The translations under genes and the position numbers were made by a program. Below, piece by piece: positions 56,084 to 63,953 of a DNA stretch of 64,000 nt. The notes under the pieces are model-generated. The model ran no database searches. It was not told the origin of the DNA and saw only the letters and a program-made list of their open reading frames with translations. The stretch lies in contig CAQGLR010000005.1 in NCBI GenBank assembly GCA_948794795.1, positions 92,362-156,361 of the forward strand. Reading direction: 5' to 3'. The stretch comes from an uncultured Lachnospiraceae bacterium (GTDB lineage Bacteria > Bacillota > Clostridia > Lachnospirales > Lachnospiraceae). Position 1 is the stretch's first letter. Every line of letters begins with the position of its first letter.

Positions 56084-56769
56084 TTCCCTTCCTCCATATA
56101 TTTCCATACATAGCCTATACCATACACTGTAGAAATGGGGCTTTGCCTGTCCTTTATTTCCAGTTTCCTGCGTAAACGGCTTACTGTAACAGACAATGCA
56201 TTTTCATCTACATAATCCATGCCATCACTCCATATACTCTCTAATAACATTCCACGTGGAAGCGTCTGCCCTGGATGTGTTACAAATAACCTAAGCAGCT
56301 TCTGCTCTGAAGCACTAAGACTGGTTTCTATGCCATTTACACGGAAATCCAGCTTTTCAAAATCAAACCGGTACCCCGCCTCTTCATATATCTGGCCTGG
56401 CTGCCTTAAAGCACGTTTTCTTATATTTTCTACACGTGCCCGCAGTGCCATAAGGCTGAATGGTTTTGTAATATAATCATCTGCACCAAGCGTCAGCCCT
56501 GCCACCTCGTCAGTTTCCATATCATTGGCAGTAACCATAAGTACAGGTATATCTGAATAATGGCGTAAAGTACGTAAAAAGCTAAAACCATCCCCATCTG
56601 GAAAGTTAACATCAAGAAGAATCATATCAGGCTTTTTCTCCTGCCATAAATACCTTGTTTCTTCTAATGTATATGCAGCATCAAATACAATCCCTTCACC
56701 TTGCAGTGCCAGGCGTATTCCCTGGTTTAAACCTTTATCATCTTCCGCAACTAAAATCCGGTACTCCAA
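56080..56769 (-). CDS. OmpR-family response regulator
   Basis: A 229-residue regulator with a receiver (ILVAEDDKGL, acceptor Asp53 in LLDVNFPDGDG, MVTAND) and a C-terminal winged helix (SASEQKLLRLFVTHPG, ENALSVTVSRLRRKLE, YGIGYVWK). It is the first gene of the regulator-kinase-ATPase-permease run and should control it. Confidence 0.95.
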   Translation of the reverse strand: MEYRILVAEDDKGLNQGIRLALQGEGIVFDAAYTLEETRYLWQEKKPDMILLDVNFPDGDGFSFLRTLRHYSDIPVLMVTANDMETDEVAGLTLGADDYITKPFSLMALRARVENIRKRALRQPGQIYEEAGYRFDFEKLDFRVNGIETSLSASEQKLLRLFVTHPGQTLPRGMLLESIWSDGMDYVDENALSVTVSRLRRKLEIKDRQSPISTVYGIGYVWKYMEEGK

Positions 56770-56798
56770 TTTTATCTCCCCATTCTTTTAACCTCATT

Positions 56799-56858
56799 AA
56801 GTAAGTAGCCAATGCCTGCTTGCAGGCATTGCGGCTTGCGGATATCCACTTGACATGC
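56799..56858. repeat. hairpin repeat, family C, copy 2
   Basis: It contains AATGCCTGCTTGCAGGCATT, a perfect 20-bp palindrome (56811-56830), followed by GCGGCTTGCGGATATCCACT and TGACATGC. The same order recurs in reverse at 61425-61483. At 56890-56912 a short match to the end of family A (TACAAAGATTATATT..CCTGGC) follows. Confidence 0.75.
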
Positions 56859-56914
56859 TTCTATATTGCCTGTAAAATTATTGAAATTGTACAAAGATTA
56901 TATTGTCCTGGCTA

Positions 56915-58675
56915 TTATCCGCCAAATCCCGCCATCTCTGCTGTCTGGCGCAGCTTATCCCATGCCTGCCTTATTTCACCAGCCTGCTGGTATGTTATTT
57001 TCTCTGGTTTTGCTTTAACTATACGTTTCCTAAGTTCAGATAAATCTGCCTTAAGTGATGAACGCAGGCTCCTGTCAAGTTTCTTTCCTGAATCATGGTA
57101 AGCCTGTTCAATTTTATACAGGTAAGCTTCTGCATTATTCCTTATATCTATTGCTTCCCTGCGTGCAGCATCTTCTGACTCATACATCCTGGCATCTCTT
57201 TCTGCCCTTGCAATCTCTTCTTCTGTAAGGTTTGAACTGGATGTAATTGTAATCTGCTGCTGTTTTCCTGTACCCAGGTCTTTTGCTGATACATTTACAA
57301 TGCCATTAGCATCAATATCAAAACTTACTTCTATCTGTGGCACACCTGCTGGTGCTCTTTTTATGCCTGTAAGCTTAAAATTGCCAAGCAGTTTGTTATC
57401 CCTTGTAAACTTCCTTTCACCCTGGAATACCTTTATATCAACAGATGTCTGGAAATTGCCTGCTGTTGTAAATATCTGGCTCTGCCTTGTAGGTATTGGG
57501 GTATTCCTGCCTATAAGCTTTGTTGCAACACCTCCTATTGTTTCAATAGAAAGTGACAGCGGGGTGACATCCATAAGGATAATATCCCCAGCTGCGCCTG
57601 CCATTATTTCACCGCCGAATTTCCCACCTTGTATACATGCCCCGGCCGCAACACATTCATCTGGGTTTAAGTTCCTGCAAGGCTCCTTTCCAGTTATATT
57701 TTTTACAAGTGCCTGTACTGCTGGAATCCTTGTAGAACCACCTACAAGTATAACTTTGTCAATATCCCTTGCTGTTATGCCTGCCTGCCCAAGCGCATCA
57801 AATACAGGTTGTTCGGTTCTTTTTACAAGGTCCTGCACCAGTTCTTCAAACACAGCTCTTGTTATATTTATATCCATATGTTTTGCGCCGCCCTTGCCAT
57901 TCCATAGAAACGGGAGGTTTACATTGGTTTCTGAAAGCTGTGAAAGTTCCTTTTTAGCCTTTTCTGCTGCTTCACGTATACGCTGCATTGCAACAGCGTC
58001 CTTCTCTGCCTTAACCTTCTCTGTCCGTTTAAATTCTTTTAAAAGGTACTGCACTATACGCTCATCAAAATCATCACCGCCAAGATGGTTATCACCTGAT
58101 GTTGCAAGTACCTCAATAAGCTTGTCACCTATTTCTATTACAGATACATCAAATGTGCCTCCTCCAAGGTCATACACAAGGATTTTCTGGCTCTCCCCAT
58201 GGTCAAGCCCATATGCAAGTGCTGCTGATGTTGGCTCATTTATAATTCTTCTAACATTCAGTCCCGCAATCCTTCCTGCATCCCTTGTCGCCTGCCTCTG
58301 CGCATCATTAAAATATGCTGGCACAGTAATAACTGCATCAGTTACACTTTCCCCAAGGTAATCTTCTGCATCTTTCTTAAGCTTCTGGAGTATAATTGCT
58401 GATATTTCCTGTGGGGAATACTTCCTGCCATTAATATTTATATGGTAATCATTCCCCATCTGCCTTTTTATTGAACATACTGTCCTGTCTGCATTAACTG
58501 CTGCCTGTCTCTTTGCTGTATCACCAACAAGCCTTTCCCCGCTGTCAGTAAATGCAACTATTGAAGGGGTTGTCCTGCCTCCTTCTGCATTAGCAATTAT
58601 AACAGGTTCTCCTGCTTCTAATACAGCAACACAGCTGTTTGTTGTGCCTAAATCTATCCCAATAACCTTTCCCAT
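56915..58675 (-). CDS. dnaK: Hsp70/DnaK-family chaperone
   Basis: A 586-residue Hsp70. The ATPase domain has IGIDLGTTNSCVAV, VITVPAYFNDAQRQATRDAG, VYDLGGGTFDVSVIE and ILVGGSTRIPAVQ. The substrate domain starts at LLMDVTPLSLSIETIGG-like ILMDVTPLSLSIET. The C-terminal lid ends AEMAGFGG and is shorter than in standard DnaK (~610-640). grpE, dnaJ and hrcA are not adjacent, and no CIRCE element is seen upstream. It may be a second, specialised copy. Confidence 0.92.
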   Translation of the reverse strand: MGKVIGIDLGTTNSCVAVLEAGEPVIIANAEGGRTTPSIVAFTDSGERLVGDTAKRQAAVNADRTVCSIKRQMGNDYHININGRKYSPQEISAIILQKLKKDAEDYLGESVTDAVITVPAYFNDAQRQATRDAGRIAGLNVRRIINEPTSAALAYGLDHGESQKILVYDLGGGTFDVSVIEIGDKLIEVLATSGDNHLGGDDFDERIVQYLLKEFKRTEKVKAEKDAVAMQRIREAAEKAKKELSQLSETNVNLPFLWNGKGGAKHMDINITRAVFEELVQDLVKRTEQPVFDALGQAGITARDIDKVILVGGSTRIPAVQALVKNITGKEPCRNLNPDECVAAGACIQGGKFGGEIMAGAAGDIILMDVTPLSLSIETIGGVATKLIGRNTPIPTRQSQIFTTAGNFQTSVDIKVFQGERKFTRDNKLLGNFKLTGIKRAPAGVPQIEVSFDIDANGIVNVSAKDLGTGKQQQITITSSSNLTEEEIARAERDARMYESEDAARREAIDIRNNAEAYLYKIEQAYHDSGKKLDRSLRSSLKADLSELRKRIVKAKPEKITYQQAGEIRQAWDKLRQTAEMAGFGG

Positions 58676-58703
58676 AAAGATTTCCTCACTTCACTTTCAA
58701 TAT

Positions 58704-58733
58704 AAAAAGGCAATGCCGGCGCATTGCCTTTTT
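58704..58733 (-). terminator. intrinsic terminator after spo0A
   Basis: A perfect 13-bp stem AAAAAGGCAATGC / GCATTGCCTTTTT with loop CGGC. It lies 127 bp past the spo0A stop and just upstream of the DnaK gene. Confidence 0.85.
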
Positions 58734-58859
58734 ATTTATTTTATAACTATATTAAAAGTTTGTATATAAAATAAATGTAAACTATTATAAATTTTAACTT
58801 ACCAGGATAAATTCCCAGGCTTGTACATCCATTGCTTTGCATATGGGAAGATAAAAATA

Positions 58860-59708
58860 TTATGTGTTGCTCTGCCTGTATTCAAGACGGAGCTTGTCAG
58901 TAAGCAATGCCATAAATTCTGAATTAGTTGGCTTTCCCCTGCCTGCACACACTGTATTTCCAAACACTTCTTCTAATGTTTCAAGATTTCCTCTTCTCCA
59001 TGCAACTTCTATTGCATGGCGTATTGTACGTTCTACGCTGCTTGATGTAGTTTTATATTTCTTTGCTATCGCAGGATACAAGAACTTTGTAATATAATGG
59101 AGCATATTCCTGTCATAAAATGCCATGATAATCCCTTCACGTATATACTGGTATCCCTTTATATGTGCAGGAATACCTATTTCTAATAGTATATTTGTAA
59201 TATCCATTTCAAGGTCACCTGAATATGTATATTTAGTTTTAAAATTTGTCTCTTTCTTAAGTTCTGTTTTTTCTTTTTCTGGTGTTCCCTGGGACTCTTC
59301 TGTTCTTTCCGGAGCCAGCATACCGTATTTGCTTTCAACCATCTGGTACATACGCTTAATCAGCATCTGCCCTGAAACAGGTTTCATCATATAATAGTCT
59401 GCACCACTCTGTATTGCCTGTTCCACGAGATTTTCCATACGCAGGGCTGTTTCTACAATAAATATGGGCCTGTTTTTCTGATTGCTGTTGTTTACCTCTT
59501 CTAGTATTCCAATACCATCAACCCCTGGAAGAATCATGTCCATTACAACAACATCAACCCTCTTTTGTTTAATTGTTTCTAGTGCTTTACTTCCATCACC
59601 TGTTGAAAGTACCACTTTCATCCCCATGCCTTCCATTATTTTCTTTTTACTTTCACGGTCTTGTACATTACTGTCTGCTATTACAACATGCAAATCAATA
59701 TTCTCCAT
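58860..59708 (-). CDS. spo0A: sporulation master regulator Spo0A
   Basis: A 282-residue protein. The receiver has VVIADSN (Asp12), the acceptor Asp57 in VVMDMILPGVDG, and a KPVS segment. The C-terminal Spo0A domain has DITNILLEIGIPAHIKGYQY, SSVERTIRHAIEVAWRRGN and PTNSEFMALLTDKLRLEY, the DNA-binding and sigma-contact regions. It controls entry into sporulation by phosphorelay. The usual upstream neighbour spoIVB is absent; a response regulator gene lies there instead. Confidence 0.97.
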   Translation of the reverse strand: MENIDLHVVIADSNVQDRESKKKIMEGMGMKVVLSTGDGSKALETIKQKRVDVVVMDMILPGVDGIGILEEVNNSNQKNRPIFIVETALRMENLVEQAIQSGADYYMMKPVSGQMLIKRMYQMVESKYGMLAPERTEESQGTPEKEKTELKKETNFKTKYTYSGDLEMDITNILLEIGIPAHIKGYQYIREGIIMAFYDRNMLHYITKFLYPAIAKKYKTTSSSVERTIRHAIEVAWRRGNLETLEEVFGNTVCAGRGKPTNSEFMALLTDKLRLEYRQSNT

Positions 59709-59846
59709 TTTGTCCTTCCCTTCTGCCTTTTTCTAGGGCTTTCTTAATATATCTTTCATTTTATATTACATTTCTACATTATAATCAAGCTATCAAGATT
59801 AATACGTATTTGTTAAGGAAATCTTGAGGAATTGATAAGTGATACA

Positions 59847-60647
59847 TTAATACAGCTCACCAGCATATCTGTCTAAAAGTGCTGTACGGCTTTCTGCCCA
59901 GCTATATTCCACCATATACTCACCAATATATTTATCTGCCGCTTTTTTATTGCCTTCAAGCATTTTGTACAAATCACATTCAAACTTATCAGTATCAAGA
60001 TGTCTTACACCTCTCGACGCTACCAGCATATATCCAACACCATTTTCATTCAGTTCTTTCTCCAAAGTCTTACATATTTTGCTACATAAGTTTTGTGTCG
60101 AAATATCATTTGGCCTGTCTTCCCATAAAGTACCAATAACCTGGTCAGTTGTAACTGTACCTCCCTGCCTGTCTACAAGCAGTGCTAGAAGTTCCTTTGC
60201 TTTAGCACTTTTAAACATTATTGGTTTATTATCAACAAATAAATCAAAATGTCCAAATGTCCTTGCAAAAACTTTTTTCTTACCCCTCCTTGACAAAAGC
60301 CTGGCTGATTCAACAGCATATCTTAAATCATTAGCTGTATATGGCTTAAGTATAAAACCTGCAGCATGGAGCTTTACCGCATCAATAGCATATTTCTCAT
60401 ACCCCGTTATGTATATAAGCATAATATCTGGCACTTTCTGCAGTATTGCATTACCCAGGGATATACCATCCATGCTCTGCATATCTACATCAAGTATAGC
60501 AAGGTCTGCTTTATTCTTTCCAACATACTCTAATGCCGCTTCAGAATCGCTAGACATATACACAATATCAAGTTCATCAATTCCACGTGCTTCGTACCTG
60601 AAAACTTCTAAAGCACTCTCTTCATCATCTACTACTATAGTTTTCAT
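59847..60647 (-). CDS. response regulator with winged-helix (SARP-like) output
   Basis: A 266-residue protein with a receiver (TIVVDDEESA, acceptor Asp53 in LAILDVDMQSMDG, YITGYEKYA, KPY) and a C-terminal winged helix/BTAD-like region (TFGHFDLFVDNKPIMFKSAK AKELLALLVD-type start). Start at ATG 60647 follows GGAGG by 7 nt; MNGG at 60665 is too early. It lies 17 bp downstream of a LytS-like kinase and probably is its target. Confidence 0.9.
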   Translation of the reverse strand: MKTIVVDDEESALEVFRYEARGIDELDIVYMSSDSEAALEYVGKNKADLAILDVDMQSMDGISLGNAILQKVPDIMLIYITGYEKYAIDAVKLHAAGFILKPYTANDLRYAVESARLLSRRGKKKVFARTFGHFDLFVDNKPIMFKSAKAKELLALLVDRQGGTVTTDQVIGTLWEDRPNDISTQNLCSKICKTLEKELNENGVGYMLVASRGVRHLDTDKFECDLYKMLEGNKKAADKYIGEYMVEYSWAESRTALLDRYAGELY

Positions 60648-60664
60648 TATTACCCCTCCGTTCA

Positions 60665-61315
60665 CTATCTGTCCGTACTATCCGCAGGAATCTTAATTAA
60701 AGCCCGTGTCCCCTGGCCTGGAATGCTTTTAATTATAAGTTTTCCTCCTGCCATATCCTCTATGCGCTTTCCAAGTGCAGGCAGATTTCCAATACCGCTC
60801 CCATTACAAGGATAATCCCCTTCATATTCCATGCCTGCCCCGTCGTCACATACCTCAATACAGTGAAAACCAGACAAAGCATAACTGTTTATCAATACAT
60901 GCCCCCTTCCTTTTTTCATTAATATTCCATGATGAATTGCATTTTCAGCCAAAAAAATAACGCTCATAGACGGAAGCGTAAAATCTGTATCCTCTAAATT
61001 ATATTCTGCGTTTACACGTGAAAATCTTGCCATTTCAAGGTTTATATAAGATTTCACATGTTTTATTTCTTCTCTAAAGGGTACTCTCTCAAATCCACAC
61101 ATTACTTCAATGCGGTAACGCATATAGCCTGCAAGGTCGTCAATCATGCCACATGTACCAGATTTTCCTGAAATAACCGAATATTTAAGCGTATTAAATG
61201 CATTAAATATAAAATGGCAGTTAAGCCCGTCTGCTATACCTGTGGTTTCTCTATATCCTGTACCATCATTGCAAATGTAACTTCCATCGTCCATTAAATC
61301 TTTATACGTACTCAA
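60665..61315 (-). CDS. LytS-like soluble histidine kinase domain protein
   Basis: A 216-residue kinase of the His_kinase (LytS/YehU) class: NCHFIFNAFNTLKY with the phosphorylatable His34, LAENAIHHGILMKKG as the N-box, and VCDDGAGM and GSGIGNLPALGKRIE in the ATPase domain. It lacks membrane or sensor domains. The likely start is TTG 61315, 5 nt after GGAGG; the first ATG is at residue 8. It forms an operon with the regulator at 59847. Confidence 0.88.
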   Translation of the reverse strand: MSTYKDLMDDGSYICNDGTGYRETTGIADGLNCHFIFNAFNTLKYSVISGKSGTCGMIDDLAGYMRYRIEVMCGFERVPFREEIKHVKSYINLEMARFSRVNAEYNLEDTDFTLPSMSVIFLAENAIHHGILMKKGRGHVLINSYALSGFHCIEVCDDGAGMEYEGDYPCNGSGIGNLPALGKRIEDMAGGKLIIKSIPGQGTRALIKIPADSTDR

Positions 61316-61346
61316 AATCTCCTCCCTTAATAGAATTTAAAGCCAG

Positions 61347-61413
61347 ATACCCCCGCTGCAAGCAACATGGCATAACTTGGTTTATTTTTAGCAAGCCCGC
61401 ACTAAGGGGGTAT
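61347..61413. repeat. hairpin repeat, family D, copy 2
   Basis: Inverted ATACCCCC (61347-61354) / GGGGGTAT (61406-61413) around GCTGCAAGCAACATGGCAT, similar in order to the 46178 copy (ATACCCCGCAGCAAGC). The stretch from 61316 to 61827 has no gene apart from these repeats and the hydE promoter. Confidence 0.5.
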
Positions 61414-61424
61414 GCCCGGATTAT

Positions 61425-61483
61425 GCATGTCAAAGGATATCCGCAATCCGCATTGCCTGCAAGCAGGCATTGGCACTTGCTTA
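61425..61483. repeat. hairpin repeat, family C, copy 3 (reverse orientation)
   Basis: It reads GCATGTCAAAGGATATCCGC, then AATCCGCATTGCCTGCAAGC, then AGGCATTGGCACTTGCTTA, the reverse complement of copy 2 with a few changes. It is followed by CCTCACTTTGC, also found at the end of family D copy 1. Confidence 0.75.
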
Positions 61484-61714
61484 TAACCTCACTTTGCATT
61501 TGTAGAAATAAAAATAATATCTTCCCACTTTATTTGATTTATTAACAATACTATCTCCTTAAGCAGATATTGTCAACAAGCATTTATTCCGATAATATTT
61601 CAATTATACAACAACATATTACATAATACTTTATAAACCTCTTTTAACCATTCCAAGGCATCCAGATAACCTTTTTAAAACGCTTAAAATGGAAAAATAC
61701 ACAAAATCTTATTG

Positions 61715-61743
61715 TTGCCGGTTCCTACCACTTGCAGTATAAT
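61715..61743 (+). promoter_or_regulatory. sigma-70-type promoter of hydE
   Basis: TTGCCG (61715-61720), 17 bp, then TATAAT (61738-61743), with ~85 nt of leader before ATG 61828. Confidence 0.7.
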
Positions 61744-61827
61744 TGTATTGTATTACAAGCAGATAAAACATAAAAAACATAAAAATGTTATTTTTCGTCA
61801 TTATCTGCACAGCAAAGGGGGATTACA

Positions 61828-62928
61828 ATGGGGAGATGTATGACAGAACTGGTCGATAAACTGTATGAAGAAAATAACCTGTCCACACTAGAAATGACAG
61901 AACTGGTACGGTACAGAAACCAGGAAACTACCAGCTATATTTTTGAAAAAGCACTTGAAACCAAAGAGAAGTACTATGGCAGGAAAATATTTTTGCGTGG
62001 TACAGTTGAACTTACTAATTATTGTAAAAATGAATGTTATTACTGCGGGCTTAGAAGAAGCAACAAGTTTATCACAAGGTTCCGGCTTGATGAAAATGAT
62101 ATTATGGAATACTGCAGCAATGGTTATGACAAAGGTATAAGGACATTTGTATTAATGGGCGGTGATGATTATTATTTCACTGAAAATAAAGTTGCAGGCC
62201 TTATACATATGATAAAATCTGGATTTCCTGGATGTGCAGTTGAGTTATGCCTTGGTGAAAGGCCTTCCCAGACTTACCAGACATGGTTTAATGCAGGCGC
62301 TTCAAGATATCTGTTATGGCATGAAACTGCTAATGAAAACCATTTCAGGAAAATACATCCTGCCGATATGTCTTTGCTTAAACGCAAAAAGTCATTATGG
62401 GAACTTAAGCGCATAGGATATCAGACTGGAAGCGGGTTTATGACAGGAACTCCTTACCAGACTGTTGCAGATGTAATAGAAGACCTTGCTTTTATTAAAA
62501 CACTTGAACCACAGATTGTACATATTACCCCGTTTCTTCCAGTATCACATACACGTTTTGAAAAGGAAAGAAGCGGAAATGGTGAAATGAACCTTTACCT
62601 TATGGCTATTGTAAGGCTTCTTCTCCCTACTGTACTGCTTACGGCAGACCCTGCACTTGAAAATGTACTGGCAGATGCAAGAAGAAAATCTTTTGATGCA
62701 GGAGCTAATGAGGTATTTGCAAGCCTTGCTTCTGATGAAGTCAAAGATTATTATAATGTTTATAATAAAAAACTTACAAGAAAAAACTGCAGTGGTGATG
62801 ATGTTGCGAGAATGCTTACTAAAATAGAAAAAAGCGGGTATATTGCAGCCACTGAGGCAGGAGATTATATTCCTCTTCCAGAGAAAGAAAAATTATATGG
62901 ACAGTTCCATCGTATTATGCGGCCATGA
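61828..62928 (+). CDS. hydE: [FeFe]-hydrogenase maturation radical-SAM protein HydE
   Basis: A 366-residue radical-SAM protein. The cluster motif is NYCKNECYYC (Cys66, Cys70, Cys73) in the HydE-type context RGTVELTNYCKNECYYCGLR, followed by FVLMGGDDYYFTE, LGERPSQTYQTWFNAGASRY and TPFLPVSHTRFE. HydE helps build the H-cluster of [FeFe] hydrogenases. HydF and HydG are not in this window. GGGGG lies 6 nt before the ATG. Confidence 0.92.
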   Translation: MGRCMTELVDKLYEENNLSTLEMTELVRYRNQETTSYIFEKALETKEKYYGRKIFLRGTVELTNYCKNECYYCGLRRSNKFITRFRLDENDIMEYCSNGYDKGIRTFVLMGGDDYYFTENKVAGLIHMIKSGFPGCAVELCLGERPSQTYQTWFNAGASRYLLWHETANENHFRKIHPADMSLLKRKKSLWELKRIGYQTGSGFMTGTPYQTVADVIEDLAFIKTLEPQIVHITPFLPVSHTRFEKERSGNGEMNLYLMAIVRLLLPTVLLTADPALENVLADARRKSFDAGANEVFASLASDEVKDYYNVYNKKLTRKNCSGDDVARMLTKIEKSGYIAATEAGDYIPLPEKEKLYGQFHRIMRP

Positions 62929-63556
62929 TTTATCATGGTGTACAGCATTAAAAAAAGAGTTTAAAAATGAAAATATATTTATATGCCATGCAGATAGTAT
63001 TGAAGATATAGAAAATATATTTTGTTATATTAATACAGATATTATTGTCTGTTCTATTGAAGAGTTTTACAATTTCACCGAGACCCTTCCAGCTGGTGGT
63101 CTCCGCAGGTATATTAATAATAATAAAACTTCTGTGCTTGTGATAGCTGACTTTTATTCTGCTAATGATGAAATGGCGGTACTTACACAAGGCTGCTTTG
63201 ACTACCAGCTAAGGACTGCACCTGTACAAGCTATTGCACAAAGAATAAGAAACCGCCTTGCAGATAAACCACATGCCAAAAATGTTTATTATGACAATAT
63301 TACAAAAGATATCTATTCAGACGGATGCCTTGTGAAACTTACAAAACGTGAAAAAGATGTGCTTTATATCCTTCTCTCCAATAAGGGAATACCTGTTGAA
63401 AAAAATGTTATCCTTAATGAAATATGGGGGAATGGGTTTACAGGCAGCAGCCGTGTTATTGACACTGTGGTTAAACAGCTCCGTAAAAAGCTTTCTGGAA
63501 GCAATATACAAATAATTACATATTATGGCAGGGGAATATCGGCAGTTCTTCAATAA
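62897..63556 (+). CDS. OmpR-like orphan regulator with degenerate receiver
   Basis: A 219-residue protein. The N-terminal half has the receiver fold, but Ser53 sits at the acceptor position (DIIVCSIEEF), so classic phosphorylation is not expected. The C-terminal winged helix is intact (KLTKREKDVLYILLSNKGIP, SSRVIDTVVKQLRKKLSG, YYGRGISAVL). ATG 62897 overlaps the end of hydE by 32 bp and its ribosome binding site is weak; TTG 62843 is an alternative start. It probably depends on hydE transcription. Confidence 0.82.
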   Translation: MDSSIVLCGHDLSWCTALKKEFKNENIFICHADSIEDIENIFCYINTDIIVCSIEEFYNFTETLPAGGLRRYINNNKTSVLVIADFYSANDEMAVLTQGCFDYQLRTAPVQAIAQRIRNRLADKPHAKNVYYDNITKDIYSDGCLVKLTKREKDVLYILLSNKGIPVEKNVILNEIWGNGFTGSSRVIDTVVKQLRKKLSGSNIQIITYYGRGISAVLQ

Positions 63557-63588
63557 ATATTCAAAATTTAAACGGACGCAGTTTCCAA

Positions 63589-63765
63589 TGTATATGGACA
63601 AATATATTCTGACCAGGGGCACGCTCCCGCTACGATGGAACACGCAGTGGCGCATAAAAGCCCTATGTTTCTGCGAAACAAATGTTTCACAGAAACATTA
63701 AAAACGGGCTCTAAGCGCCAGCGGTTCCAAAGTGCCCCTTCACAGAATATATTTGTCCATATACA
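63589..63765. repeat. long palindromic element, family B, copy 2
   Basis: Perfect 23-bp inverted arms (63589-63611 / 63743-63765, TGTATATGGACAAATATATT...). Inner block GGGGCACGCTCCCGCTACGA matches copy 1. ACGCAGTGGCGCATAAAAGC and CTAAGCGCCAGCGG form the inner stem; the tip ATGTTTCTG/CAGAAACAT pairs. The arms differ completely from copy 1, yet pair with each other. Confidence 0.85.
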
Positions 63766-63953
63766 CGGAAATCTGCTGTCTGCTTAAAACTTCTTAATAA
63801 ATATATCATAACTATACACAAAATATTATTTACCATAAATACTAGTATTCCATCCAGATAGAAATTAAAGTATCATTTTTCTTATTCTTTAATTGAAAAT
63901 AATAATAAACAGACTTTACAAAAACTTTAAAAACTGTTCGGATAAAGTACTAG

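Noticed and set aside
57300..58361. 353-codon + strand frame opposite the DnaK gene
   Set aside because: Antisense shadow of a highly conserved Hsp70; no ribosome binding site or recognised domain.
58676..58859. CIRCE element upstream of the DnaK-like gene
   Set aside because: No TTAGCACTC-N9-GAGTGCTAA or close variant was seen.
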